Source of the DNA: Myxococcales bacterium
GTDB lineage: Bacteria > Myxococcota_A > Polyangia > Polyangiales > Polyangiaceae
DNA: 39,724 bases
Direction: 5' to 3'
Assembly: GCA_012514535.1 (NCBI GenBank)
Contig: JAAZAA010000088.1
Span: forward strand, 1-39,724
Of the stretch, positions 6,965 to 14,463 are shown one piece after another (positions within the stretch are counted from its first letter, which is position 1; each line of letters starts with the position of its first letter). The translations under genes and the position numbers were made by a program. The notes under the pieces were generated by a model that made no database searches, was not told the DNA's origin, and saw only the letters and a list, made by a program, of their open reading frames with translations.

Positions 6965-9169
6965 TCAGATCCGGCGTACCTCGCGGCGCGTAAGCGAGAA
7001 GGCGATCTTCTTCTCGTAGTACGCCGCTTCGTTGATGAAGACCGGGCACAGCCCCGGAGGGCCGTCGTAGCGCAGCGTCTCCCCGTCCAAGGTCTCGAAC
7101 AGGGGCGCCCCGGGCTCCAGGGGCAGGTAATCCCGGTCCTGGAGATCCTGGTGGATGAACCCGCGGATGCGCTCTCGCTCGTCGCGGGGGAAGTCCACGC
7201 TGCGTTCGTGAATGAAGAGCTCGACCTCGTCGGCGCCGTCGAAGGCCACTCGCCCCGCGTTGTACTCCTCGACGAAATCGAGGACGCCCCCGACGGTCTG
7301 CTCCGTTTTCCAGAAGAGATCCCCCCGGACGATCCCGTTGGCGACGGGCCCCACCTCGATGGTGACGCCCCGCTCCACGACCGAGCTCGCCGAGCGCCGC
7401 GGCAAGCTCTCGTCGAGCCAGCAGTAGGCCCTCACGCCGGGCTGACGCTTCTGCATCCAGGCAGCCAGCTTGAGGTTGAAGGGGGACTGGTTCACGAAGA
7501 TGAGCGACACCCCCATGTTCGCGGTGGTGTTGTGCAGATCCACCAGGACGCCGTCGGGGATCACGCGAAACGTCTCGAGCTGTCCTCGCAGGGCGAGGGC
7601 GCGCTCGTACTCGTAGTTCCGCTCCCCCCGGGTGGCGACGTCCGCGCGCTCCGACGCCACGGCGTCTCGATCGAAGCTGCGGTTCAGATCCTGATCGATG
7701 TAGCGCCGCACCTGCTGGAGCGCCTTCGGGTTCCCGAGCAGCACGTGCGTTTGGAAGCTGGGGCGCCGGACCACGTCCGCGTGGCGCCGCCAGCGCTCGA
7801 GCAGCCAGGCTCCGGTCAGCTCGTTGCCGTGGGTCCCTCCGATGATGGCCAGATGTTCGACTCTATGGTGATCCACGATGCCTTGTGAGTATGGGCCGGA
7901 GGCGACCGCGACTCTAGGGGAACGAAGGGCTGTCCCTTCCTGGCCCGTGCCTGCGGGCGCTCCCTCCTCGCTCCCAGGTGACACCTTCTCCGTTGCCGAG
8001 CGCTGGTCCCCGCCGGCGCCAGCGCGTCGTTCCCGCTGCTCCCGCTCTTCGCGGACCTGGGCCATGATCGCCGTGGGATCGTCTCCGAGCGCCGTCAGCG
8101 CGGGCTCCAGCCCCTCGAGGACCTCCTCGACGCAGGCCAGGTGCTCGTCCCGCTGCAACACCTCGAGCCGCGGCTCCGTGGGAGGACGCCCCCAGCGGGC
8201 GACGAAGGCTTCCACGCGTCGCGCCGCCTGGTTCAGGCGCTCCCGAGGCTCCCCCCCCGCGCCGGCCTCCCGCGCCAGCAGGTCGATGATCGCGTGGGCC
8301 AGGTCCGCCGTGTGACAGCACAAAAAGCTATCGACGCCAGCGAGGAGCCCCAAGCGGGCGGCCTCGACGCACCCGTAGTGATCCGCGATCGCCTTCATCT
8401 CGAGATCGTCGGAGACGACGAGCCCTGCATAGCCGAGGCGCTGTCGGAGGATGCCCTGCACGACCGCGCGGCTCATCGTCGCCGGATAGCGGGGATCCAC
8501 CGCCTCGAAGACGACGTGCGCCGTCATCAGAGCGGCGAGGTTCGCGGCGACCGCCGCGCGGAAGGGCACCAGCTCCACCTCGTCGAGGCGCTCCATCTGG
8601 TGAGCCAAGCGCGGCAGGGCCACGTGCGAGTCCTGCACGGTGTCGCCGTGCCCGGGGAAATGCTTTCCACAGGACGCCACCCCCTCCGCCTCCAGCCCCT
8701 GGGCGAGCGCTATCCCCAAGCGAGCGACCACGTGAGGATCCCGGGAGAAGGATCGGTCGCCGATCACGGGGTTGTCGGGGTTCGAGTCGACGTCCAACAC
8801 GGGCGCGTAATCGACGTCGATGCCGACCGCGCGCAGCTCCCTGCCGAGCAACCGCCCGATCTTCTCCGCCAAGACGACGTCCCCGCGAGCGCCCAGCGCC
8901 CGCATCGAGGGGACCCGCGTGAAGCCCCGCCGCAGACGAGCGACGACGCCGCCCTCCTGATCCACGGCGACGACGAGCGGGCGCCCCGCCGCGTGCTTGA
9001 TCTCCGCGACGAGGTGCGCGACCTGCTCTGGCCCCTCGACGTTGCGGCGAAAGAGGATCACCCCCCCGACGCCGCGTCGGAGCAGGGCTTGCAGCTCTGG
9101 GCTCACCTCCTGCCCATGGAAGCCCACCGTGAGCAGGCTGGCCGCCTGGCGCTCGAGCTCGGCGCTCAT
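6965..9169 (-). CDS. NagZ-type GH3 hexosaminidase fused in frame to aspartoacylase
   Basis: One uninterrupted frame of 734 codons carries two complete enzymes. Residues 1 to about 330 are a NagZ-type GH3 beta-N-acetylhexosaminidase, with the diagnostic KHFPGHGDT (169-177) and the SDDLEM nucleophile segment (253-258). NagZ releases GlcNAc from muropeptides in cell-wall recycling. Residues about 432-734 closely resemble animal-type aspartoacylase, a zinc enzyme that hydrolyses N-acyl-aspartate: GGTHGNELTG with zinc ligands His447 and Glu450, DLNRSF, DLHNTT and the C-terminal FINEAAYYEKK. Between them (about 365-431) lies a charged, Gly/Glu/Arg-rich linker. AGGGGG precedes the ATG. An internal GTG (codon 432, position 7876) would give a stand-alone 303-residue aspartoacylase of normal length, so a separate product is possible. 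No stop or obvious frameshift separates the two. Confidence 0.85.
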   Translation of the reverse strand: MSAELERQAASLLTVGFHGQEVSPELQALLRRGVGGVILFRRNVEGPEQVAHLVAEIKHAAGRPLVVAVDQEGGVVARLRRGFTRVPSMRALGARGDVVLAEKIGRLLGRELRAVGIDVDYAPVLDVDSNPDNPVIGDRSFSRDPHVVARLGIALAQGLEAEGVASCGKHFPGHGDTVQDSHVALPRLAHQMERLDEVELVPFRAAVAANLAALMTAHVVFEAVDPRYPATMSRAVVQGILRQRLGYAGLVVSDDLEMKAIADHYGCVEAARLGLLAGVDSFLCCHTADLAHAIIDLLAREAGAGGEPRERLNQAARRVEAFVARWGRPPTEPRLEVLQRDEHLACVEEVLEGLEPALTALGDDPTAIMAQVREEREQRERRAGAGGDQRSATEKVSPGSEEGAPAGTGQEGTALRSPRVAVASGPYSQGIVDHHRVEHLAIIGGTHGNELTGAWLLERWRRHADVVRRPSFQTHVLLGNPKALQQVRRYIDQDLNRSFDRDAVASERADVATRGERNYEYERALALRGQLETFRVIPDGVLVDLHNTTANMGVSLIFVNQSPFNLKLAAWMQKRQPGVRAYCWLDESLPRRSASSVVERGVTIEVGPVANGIVRGDLFWKTEQTVGGVLDFVEEYNAGRVAFDGADEVELFIHERSVDFPRDERERIRGFIHQDLQDRDYLPLEPGAPLFETLDGETLRYDGPPGLCPVFINEAAYYEKKIAFSLTRREVRRI

Positions 9170-9221
9170 GGACCACCCCCTGGCGCGCTCCGCGCCGCGC
9201 TCACGACAGCCAGCGCGTGGC

Positions 9222-9725
9222 TCACTTGAGCGCCGAGGTGATGTCCGCCCCCAAAGAGTCGAGGCTGTCCATCTTCTTCTTGGAATCGGCCTTCGACGGC
9301 GCGGGGGCTGAGCTCGCCTTCGGCGGTGACGACTTCTTGGCGACGGCCGCGGCGGACTCCGGAGGCGCAAAAGCCGGCTCCGCCTCGCCCTTCGCCTCTT
9401 GCGCTTCCTGCGCCTCCTGGGCCTTCGTGGCGGCGACCTCCGCTTCGGCGGCGGCGAGGGCCTTCTGGGTCTTGGCCAGGTGCTCTCTCGCCTCCTTGGC
9501 CGAGATCTGTGGCTCCCCAGTCCCCGCCTGCTCCGCCTTCAGCGCGGCGGGACGAGCCTCCGGCTCCCCTCCGCCCGAACCCACGATCACGACGGCTCCG
9601 ACGATGACGGCCACCCCGCCCAGGCCCACCCAAACCAGCGGGTTCGTCTTCTTCATGGGGATGCTCGGCTCGAGATCGCCCTCGTCCGCGCGCTCCCGTC
9701 CCCGACTCGACTGGTCCTCGGCCAT
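9222..9725 (-). CDS. Small anchored Ala/Lys-rich coiled-coil protein
   Basis: A 167-residue protein of unknown function. It has a short charged cytoplasmic N terminus, one transmembrane helix (about 30-50), and then an exported region. Residues 76-114 form a likely coiled coil rich in Ala, Glu, Lys and Gln, including an EAQ repeat encoded by a 9-bp DNA repeat. A Pro/Ser/Lys linker follows, and a conserved-looking C-terminal tail (DSLDSLGADITSAL). AGGAG lies two bases from the ATG, which is close; a second ATG at 9656 has no ribosome site. It is transcribed toward the NagZ-aspartoacylase gene with a 52-bp gap, so co-transcription is likely. It could tether a periplasmic complex, as TolA-like proteins do, but this is conjecture. 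Confidence 0.65.
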   Translation of the reverse strand: MAEDQSSRGRERADEGDLEPSIPMKKTNPLVWVGLGGVAVIVGAVVIVGSGGGEPEARPAALKAEQAGTGEPQISAKEAREHLAKTQKALAAAEAEVAATKAQEAQEAQEAKGEAEPAFAPPESAAAVAKKSSPPKASSAPAPSKADSKKKMDSLDSLGADITSALK

Positions 9726-10151
9726 GCTCCTACTTTTATCGCACCCGCTGGGTGGGATCCAGCACCGGGTAGGGAGCCGTCGCCGGCGCTCCATCGAGAC
9801 ATGATCGATGGAGGGTCGACAGGTGATCGGTACGAGCGAGCTGCGACCGATGATGGGGGTTGGCACGTGACGGCGGGACGGGCGTCGGAGCCCCCCTACC
9901 GGGCCCGAGCCGTGGCACCGCGCCGGCGCTGGACGATCATCACTGTTGGCACTGCTGGCATGCTGGCGCTGCTGGCATGCTGGACCCGACGCACGGCTCC
10001 CGAGGCTCAGCCCTCCCCTGCGCAGCGTCATTTGCGCGGGGTCATCGGTGCCGGGTCATCCGTGCGGGGCCATCTCGTGCTGGGCCGTTCGTGCGGGGCG
10101 GCCGGTGTTGGGGTCGCGGCTCCGCACCGGTCGTCGGAGCCGCGCCACCTC
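9726..10151. other. 426-bp gap with short repeats
   Basis: No credible gene. It holds the 9-bp-arm inverted repeat at 9789-9813 and, near 9950-9985, short iterated ctggca/gctggcatgctgg tracts. The stretch to 10130 is GC-rich with repeated cgtgcgggg-like words. The upstream gene's end and the downstream gene's start are both minus strand, so this gap should contain the terminator of one and the promoter of the other. Confidence 0.5.
9789..9813. promoter_or_regulatory. Inverted repeat upstream of the coiled-coil gene
   Basis: CTCCATCGA and its exact reverse complement flank a 7-nt centre, 64 bp upstream of the ATG at 9725. Nine-base arms with short spacing suit a dimeric repressor site or a leader hairpin. 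No regulator is identifiable. Confidence 0.4.
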
Positions 10152-10769
10152 TCAGTATTTCGACAACATCCGTCTCACGAATCGCACACGCTTGGCAGCG
10201 CCCTTCCACTGACAGGACTTGCCCGTCGCGTAGTTGGCGACAGCACCCTCGAGGGAGCCCTTGCAGAAGTTGCGGCCCCGAGACAGCGCCCGTGACGCCT
10301 CGATGGCCGCCTCTCGGGTCGACTCGAGATCCGTCCCGGCCAGGCTGCGCCAGCGCTCGACCGGCAGATGATAGCCGTGATGGAGCTGCCAGAGGCTGAT
10401 CGCTCTCCCCCCGTCGCACTCACCGATCTCCACGCGGCACTGGCCTGCGTGCACGTGCAGCGCGAGCCGCGTCTCGAAGAACGCCTGACCGAGGAGCAAG
10501 AACCCGAGCTCCCGCGGCGTGCCATGCCAAAAGCGCTTACAGGTCTGTGATTCGCTCTTCTCTGCGTCGTCCTTCGACTCGGAGCTTGCCTGAGACGGCG
10601 AGCGCTCCCGGCTCGAGTTTTCGTTGCGACAGGTAGCGATCGCGACTGCCTCGTCGATCGCCTGAGCAATCACGTTCAGTCGCACCTCTCGATCCTCGGT
10701 GCTTTCCTGGTCACCATGCCAAGCAGGAAAGGCCATTGCGGCCGCGAGTAGAGACTCTTTCAACATCAT
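10152..10769 (-). CDS. Lysozyme/transglycosylase-like protein
   Basis: A 205-residue protein with a weakly recognisable lysozyme-like (SLT) fold. FLLLGQAFFETRLAL puts a candidate catalytic glutamate at 99. It is followed by a glycine-bearing segment, GGRAISLWQLH (120-130), that resembles the second SLT motif, and by a C-terminal helix pair containing VANYATGKSCQW. If active it would cleave the peptidoglycan glycan strand. The N-terminal 16 residues (LLAAAMAFPAW) are hydrophobic but a poor signal peptide. Residues 50-76 are a Ser/Glu/Lys-rich insert. The seven cysteines are unusual for a cytoplasmic protein. GGGAG precedes the ATG pair at 10769/10766. Sequence here is less GC-rich than its neighbours. 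The functional call is tentative. Confidence 0.6.
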   Translation of the reverse strand: MMLKESLLAAAMAFPAWHGDQESTEDREVRLNVIAQAIDEAVAIATCRNENSSRERSPSQASSESKDDAEKSESQTCKRFWHGTPRELGFLLLGQAFFETRLALHVHAGQCRVEIGECDGGRAISLWQLHHGYHLPVERWRSLAGTDLESTREAAIEASRALSRGRNFCKGSLEGAVANYATGKSCQWKGAAKRVRFVRRMLSKY

Positions 10770-11252
10770 TCGCTCCCATTCCTCCGTCGAGAACCGCTGC
10801 CGAGAAACGCCTCCGCTGCGTAGCCCGGGAGGGCCATCAGCCGAATCGCGGCTCCTGCGAGCCGGTCGTGCGCTCGCGCGGTCTCCCCGTTCCGTCCCCC
10901 TCCAACGGCCCCGCCCAAAGACGACTTCAGAGGCGAGCCGTCGGCCCATGACTCGGCGCTGCCCGCAGGGCATTTTCCGCCTCGATCACGGCGGCGGACT
11001 CCAGTCCAGGGCTGTGAGCCGCCCGCGCCCTGCTGACGGGTCGGAAGCGGTGGGCGCTCCGACCCTCGATCTCGTTGGACACACATGAATCGAACTCAGT
11101 CCTTCACCCCCCAAGCTCGGTGCTTCGTACGCTCTGCACACTCAATCATTCACCCACGACCGAACATGCTTGGCGCCGCTTTCGGGTGCCGCTCGGAAGG
11201 GGAAGTGCTCTGCGCGGGCGCAAACACAGCGCAGCTCGCGGCCCTCGTCAAT

Positions 11253-11264
11253 ACACCATGGTGT
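11253..11264. promoter_or_regulatory. 12-bp perfect palindrome
   Basis: ACACCATGGTGT is its own reverse complement, in the lower-GC part of the gene-poor region. It is possibly a protein-binding site; no adjacent gene tells which. Confidence 0.25.
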
Positions 11265-11431
11265 GACGCATCGCGCGGATCGGCGCAGAGTGCACTGACA
11301 GCGTACGCGAGGTGACGAAGACATCGACGTGTCGTTTTCATCTCGCCGGAATGCACACCCCTGCACAAAACGTGCAAACCGAGGATAGTGAGCGATTTTG
11401 TATGAGGAATTCCGCGCGTCTCAGATCCGCA

Positions 11432-11446
11432 ATGCAGCGGCTGCAT
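11432..11446. promoter_or_regulatory. 7-1-7 inverted repeat
   Basis: ATGCAGC and GCTGCAT flank a single central G. This is a typical operator geometry, about 100 bp upstream of the dispersed repeat, with no gene assigned. Confidence 0.25.
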
Positions 11447-11540
11447 CCGTGAAATGGACCAGCGCGCACGTCGACGTCTCGCGTCGAAAAAATGTCGCTC
11501 CGTTCCGTTCGAAGTGCTCCCCGACCATCCCCGACACCTG

Positions 11541-11683
11541 AGGCGCAGGCGCCGCCCGTCAAGCTCGGCCGCTCCCGTGATAGCCAGCGGCGAGGCTTTC
11601 GCGAGCACCGGAGCGGAGCCCCCATGGAACCGAGGTGCACGAAGTCCAGCACGCTGGACGGAGTGCACGGAGGCCTACGGCCC
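11541..11683 (+). repeat. Dispersed repeat, copy A (143 bp)
   Basis: Matches 39522-39664 along its full 143 bases in the same orientation, with three substitutions that I can find (11547, 11577 and one near 11596). Its core (11635-11668) is a symmetric 34-bp element: GTGCAC at both ends, three bases, then GTCCAGC and GCTGGAC around a 2-nt centre. It could fold into a hairpin or bind a dimeric protein. No transposase or target duplication is seen. Directly after it, CCCTCGCC (11682-11689) and GGCGAGGG (11693-11700) form an 8-bp-arm hairpin found only in this copy. Confidence 0.9.
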
Positions 11684-11763
11684 CTCGCCTCTGGCGAGGG
11701 AGCGCCGCAGGCGCAGTGAACGTACGTGGGTACTCGAGCACCGGAGCGCAGCGCCCCTTCCCC

Positions 11764-11795
11764 CTGAGAATTGGGCCCCCTGAGAATTGGGCCCC
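11764..11795 (+). repeat. 16-bp unit in perfect tandem duplication
   Basis: CTGAGAATTGGGCCCC occurs twice head to tail. Just upstream (11735-11752) a second copy of part of the dispersed repeat occurs (CGAGCACCGGAGCGCAGC, compare 11602), so the area appears built by local duplication. Confidence 0.85.
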
Positions 11796-12219
11796 GAGGA
11801 TGGGGCGAAGCCAAAACCCGAGATCGGCGGGCGTCCTGGTCCGTTCAGATACCGGCGATGGCTCCACGTCACCGCGCTGGGGTCCCTCGCAGCACTGCTC
11901 GGGTCCCTCGGTGCCGCTTCGGCGTCGAGCCACCGTGCGCCCTGCCCACCGCGTCGCGCGCCCTCCCCTCGGGCGCGCCTCGGCGCACGACCTGTACGAG
12001 CGGGTCGAGATCCCCTCACCGAGGGGCCTCCTCCTGCGCCGTCACCACGGAGACCCATCGCCCCCGCGCGCGCCTCTCCTGCGTCATCGAGGCGTTTCAC
12101 CCAACCCGAAGCTCCCTCCGAAGCCTTCGGGTCCTGTGCTCCCGTTCCCTCACACCGAATGGGCGCGGCAGCTCCCGCGGTCGACGGTCGACCCGAGCGG
12201 CGGCACCTGACCCCCCCGA

Positions 12220-12249
12220 GCCGAAGCTTTCCGCTTCGGCCACTTTTCC
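12220..12249 (+). terminator. Intrinsic terminator before tRNA-Gly
   Basis: GCCGAAGC (12220-12227) and GCTTCGGC (12233-12240) form an 8-bp stem with a 5-nt loop, followed by cacTTTT. This is the best-formed terminator in the window. It would stop a plus-strand transcript coming from the gene-poor region, and it isolates the tRNA promoter just downstream. Confidence 0.65.
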
Positions 12250-12252
12250 CGG

Positions 12253-12280
12253 TTGCAGACCGGCGCGGCGTGGCTATGCT
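12253..12280 (+). promoter_or_regulatory. Sigma70-type promoter of tRNA-Gly
   Basis: TTGCAG (-35, 12253-12258) and TATGCT (-10, 12275-12280) are spaced by 16 bp and end 13 bp before the tRNA. They are close to the housekeeping consensus and rightly placed for a short 5' leader. Confidence 0.6.
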
Positions 12281-12293
12281 CCGCTCACTCTCT

Positions 12294-12366
12294 GCGGGAG
12301 TAGCTCAGTTGGTAGAGCACGAGCTTCCCAAGCTCGGGGTCGTGGGTTCGAGCCCCATTTCCCGCT
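12294..12366 (+). tRNA. tRNA-Gly (anticodon CCC)
   Basis: A 73-nt cloverleaf. Acceptor GCGGGAG pairs with TTCCCGC (one G-U). D-arm GCTC/GAGC has loop AGTTGGTA. Anticodon stem CGAGC/GCTCG holds loop TTCCCAA, giving anticodon CCC for GGG codons. The T-loop is TTCGAGC. The discriminator is T and the 3' CCA is not encoded (CCG follows). It is preceded by its own promoter and by a terminator. Confidence 0.95.
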
Positions 12367-12612
12367 CCGGGCGAGACGCTGTCCAGCGTCTCGCCCCCTG
12401 AACTTGCGTCTGGTAGCGCGGTCCCCCGCGGCCCGGCTCCACATTCCGGCTCGCCAAGGTCGGCGAGGAGGACGCCGGGCATCCGCGCCCCTCCCTTCGG
12501 CCTGCGCCACGCTCCGCAGACCCCGAACCAGTTGATTTCGCGGGCCTCGGGGTGGTAGGTGGCGCGAGCCGGGGTGCCCCGGTCAGGACTGAACGAGGGA
12601 AAACACAGGGAC

Positions 12613-12831
12613 ATGAGCTCACCCACCCCGAAAGCCCAGCCGGCCCCCCGCGGCCGCCTGCCCTTTGGCTCCGTGATGATGATCGGCGCGGCATGGCTGA
12701 TGTTCGCCATGGTCGCGGTCTTCTACTCCATGCTGCCCCTGATCCTCCTGCCGGGATTGCCCTTCCTGTTCCTCGGCGTGGTGAGCCTGGTCACCGCCGT
12801 GACCCAGGAAGCGGAGAAGACGCGTCGCTGA
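12613..12831 (+). CDS. Small two-helix membrane protein
   Basis: 72 residues: a Pro/Arg-rich N terminus, then two predicted membrane helices (about 18-39 and 42-63) joined by a tight Pro-Gly turn, and a charged C terminus. AGGG lies just before the ATG; the frame is open upstream to 12559 but lacks a ribosome site there. The hydrophobic pattern is coherent and the next gene starts 7 bp after its stop, supporting a two-gene unit. The function is unknown. Confidence 0.6.
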   Translation: MSSPTPKAQPAPRGRLPFGSVMMIGAAWLMFAMVAVFYSMLPLILLPGLPFLFLGVVSLVTAVTQEAEKTRR

Positions 12832-12838
12832 GCTTGCC

Positions 12839-13111
12839 ATGAAGATCGCGAAAGTCTCGTCTCGTTGTGAGTGCCAGGCGCGGCTCGGAGCCGAGCTCGA
12901 TGAGGATCGCAAGGTGCTCCGGGGCTGGAGCCGCGACATCCGCAACCGCACGTTGGTGTCGCCGTGCACCTTGGCGGGCACCGAAGGTGAGCGCTTCCAC
13001 CTCGTCTGGCTCTGCGCCGTCTGCGGCCGCAACACCCTGCGCTCCTTCGACGCCGGAGCGCTCGTCTTCCAGGACGTCCCCGAAGCTTCCGGGCCACACC
13101 AGAGCGCCTGA
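12839..13111 (+). CDS. Small Cys-pair protein of unknown function
   Basis: 90 residues. Two cysteine pairs (CEC at 10-12 and CAVC at 59-62) and a further Cys43 could bind a metal in a zinc-ribbon-like way. The overlapping longer frame from 12867 is Arg/Pro/Ser-rich and looks like a shadow, whereas this frame gives balanced protein composition. The start lies 7 bp after the preceding small membrane protein gene; no strong ribosome site is seen, so translational coupling is likely. No family is recognised. Confidence 0.5.
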   Translation: MKIAKVSSRCECQARLGAELDEDRKVLRGWSRDIRNRTLVSPCTLAGTEGERFHLVWLCAVCGRNTLRSFDAGALVFQDVPEASGPHQSA

Positions 13112-13260
13112 GAGCTCCCCGGCGAGCGTCCGGCGAGCTCTCGACATCGACGGCCTCGGTCACCAGCGTCCGCGGCGCGGCGCCGGTACGGGTGCGCCCG
13201 CGCGCCGTCGCCACGAGGCGTCACCGCGCAACGCCGCCCCCACGCCGTCGCCCGACTCCC

Positions 13261-13312
13261 CCCACCTCACGGGCCCACCTCACGGGCCCATTTCACAGGC
13301 ACACCTCAGAGC
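13261..13312. repeat. Four decaying 13-bp tandem units
   Basis: CCCACCTCACGGG occurs twice perfectly (13261-13273, 13274-13286). Two diverged copies follow, the last running into the stop codon of the alcohol dehydrogenase gene. It is a short simple repeat that probably extended or replaced the 3' intergenic sequence. Confidence 0.7.
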
Positions 13313-14436
13313 GACGCCTGATACAGGGCGAGCAGATCGTCCCGCGTGCACGGGCGGGGGTTCGAGGTGTGGCAAGCGTCCTCGATCGCGAGATCCGCGA
13401 GGCCCTCGAGGTCTTTCTCAGCGACGTCCACGGCGCGCAGCCCCCGGGGGAGCCCGAGCCGAGCGCGCAGCCTCTCGACCCGCGGCGCCGTGTCGTGCGC
13501 CGTCTTGCCCCCGAGCAGGACGCCCACGTCCCGGATGCGATCGGGACACACCTCCAGGTTGAACCGGAGCACCGCGGGCAGGCACAGGGCGTTGGCCAGG
13601 CCGTGATGGACGTCGTGCTGACTCCCCAGTGGATGGGCGAGCGAGTGACACGCGCCGAGCCCTTTCTGGAACGCGACGGCGCCCATCATCGCCGCCTTCA
13701 TCATGGCGCCGCGGGCGTTCAAGTCGGCGCCGTCCTCCACCGCGCGCTCCAGATTCTTCGCCACCAGATCGATGCCGCTCAAGGCGACGGCGTCCGCCAT
13801 GGGGTGGTCACCCTTCGACAGGTAGGCCTCGATGCAGTGGGTGAGCGCGTCGAACCCCGTCGCGGCGGTCACGTGGCGTGGCAGCCCCCGCGTCAGCTCC
13901 GGATCGAGGATCGCGACCCGGGGCATCAGCCGGGGAGAGAAGATGACCGTCTTGCGGCCGGTGGAGCGCAACGTCAACACGCCGCTGCGTCCCACCTCGC
14001 TCCCCGTCCCCGCGGTCGTCGGGATGGCGATGGAGGGCGGCACGTGCTCGGGGACCAGGCGATCGCCGCCCCGCGCGTCGTCGAGCTCCTCGAAGGGCAA
14101 CCGGGTCGCCGAGCGCAACACGATGAGCTTGCCTGCGTCGAGCGCAGAGCCCCCGCCCACCGCCACGACACCGTTGGCGCCCTGCTCGGCGTAGGCGCGG
14201 GCGCCCTGCTCGACGTCACTCTCCGTCGGGTTGCCCTGCACCCCGCTGAAGATCGCCGCTCGGATGCCCGCGGCGCCCAGCGACTCCAGCACCGGCTCGC
14301 ACAGGCCCGCCTGCAGCACGCCGGGATCGGTGACCACGAGTGCCCGCGTGATCCGCGCGGCGCGCGCCTCGTCGCCGACGGCGCGCACGACTCCTACCCC
14401 AAAGACGATGCGCGTCGGAAACGCCCAAATGGCCAT
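13306..14436 (-). CDS. Iron-type (group III) alcohol dehydrogenase
   Basis: A 376-residue NAD-dependent alcohol dehydrogenase of the iron-containing family. The nucleotide motif GGGSALDAGK is at 94-103 and PTTAGTGSE at 139-147. Metal ligands are visible as Asp196 and His200 in FDALTHCIEAY, His268 in LAHPLG and His278 in HHGLANA, matching the FucO/lactaldehyde reductase arrangement. AGGAGG lies about nine bases upstream of the ATG. It starts 27 bp after the glutamine-synthetase-like gene, so the two are an operon. The natural substrate may therefore be a gamma-glutamylated amino alcohol or a related compound rather than a simple alcohol; this is inferred from context. Confidence 0.92.
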   Translation of the reverse strand: MAIWAFPTRIVFGVGVVRAVGDEARAARITRALVVTDPGVLQAGLCEPVLESLGAAGIRAAIFSGVQGNPTESDVEQGARAYAEQGANGVVAVGGGSALDAGKLIVLRSATRLPFEELDDARGGDRLVPEHVPPSIAIPTTAGTGSEVGRSGVLTLRSTGRKTVIFSPRLMPRVAILDPELTRGLPRHVTAATGFDALTHCIEAYLSKGDHPMADAVALSGIDLVAKNLERAVEDGADLNARGAMMKAAMMGAVAFQKGLGACHSLAHPLGSQHDVHHGLANALCLPAVLRFNLEVCPDRIRDVGVLLGGKTAHDTAPRVERLRARLGLPRGLRAVDVAEKDLEGLADLAIEDACHTSNPRPCTRDDLLALYQASL

Positions 14437-14463
14437 GTGTGAGTCCTCCTCGAGCGCGGCGGC

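Larger units (their letters stand above)
10770..12219. other. 1.45-kb region without a convincing gene
   Basis: Open frames exist on both strands but none shows a recognisable family. From about 11090 to 11540 the sequence is visibly less GC-rich and holds two clean palindromes (11253-11264 and 11432-11446). A 143-bp dispersed repeat (11541-11683), a hairpin and a 16-bp tandem duplication follow. A plus-strand frame from 11787 encodes a signal-peptide-like stretch (WLHVTALGSLAALLGSLGAASA) followed by Pro/Ala/Arg-rich sequence. It has no stop before the tRNA, so it may be the remains of a gene. A strong plus-strand terminator at 12220 implies that something upstream is transcribed. Confidence 0.5.

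Noticed and set aside
11080-11165. A tRNA-like string (gaatcgaactcag) on the minus strand
   Set aside because: The T-arm does not pair and no acceptor or anticodon arm can be formed.
11635-12210. 191-codon plus-strand frame ending 10 bp before the terminator
   Set aside because: Its composition is Arg/Pro/Ser-rich with no domain, and its first part lies in the dispersed repeat.
11787-12401. 204-codon plus-strand frame with a signal-peptide-like segment
   Set aside because: It runs through the terminator, tRNA promoter and tRNA-Gly, so it cannot be an intact gene; it is noted only as a possible remnant.
12285-12710. Minus-strand frame ending in a GARTHDPELGKLVLYQLSYS-like peptide
   Set aside because: It is the antisense translation of tRNA-Gly, a well-known false gene.
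13261-13312. Short tandem units considered as a CRISPR array
   Set aside because: Units are 13 bp with no spacers and no cas genes nearby.
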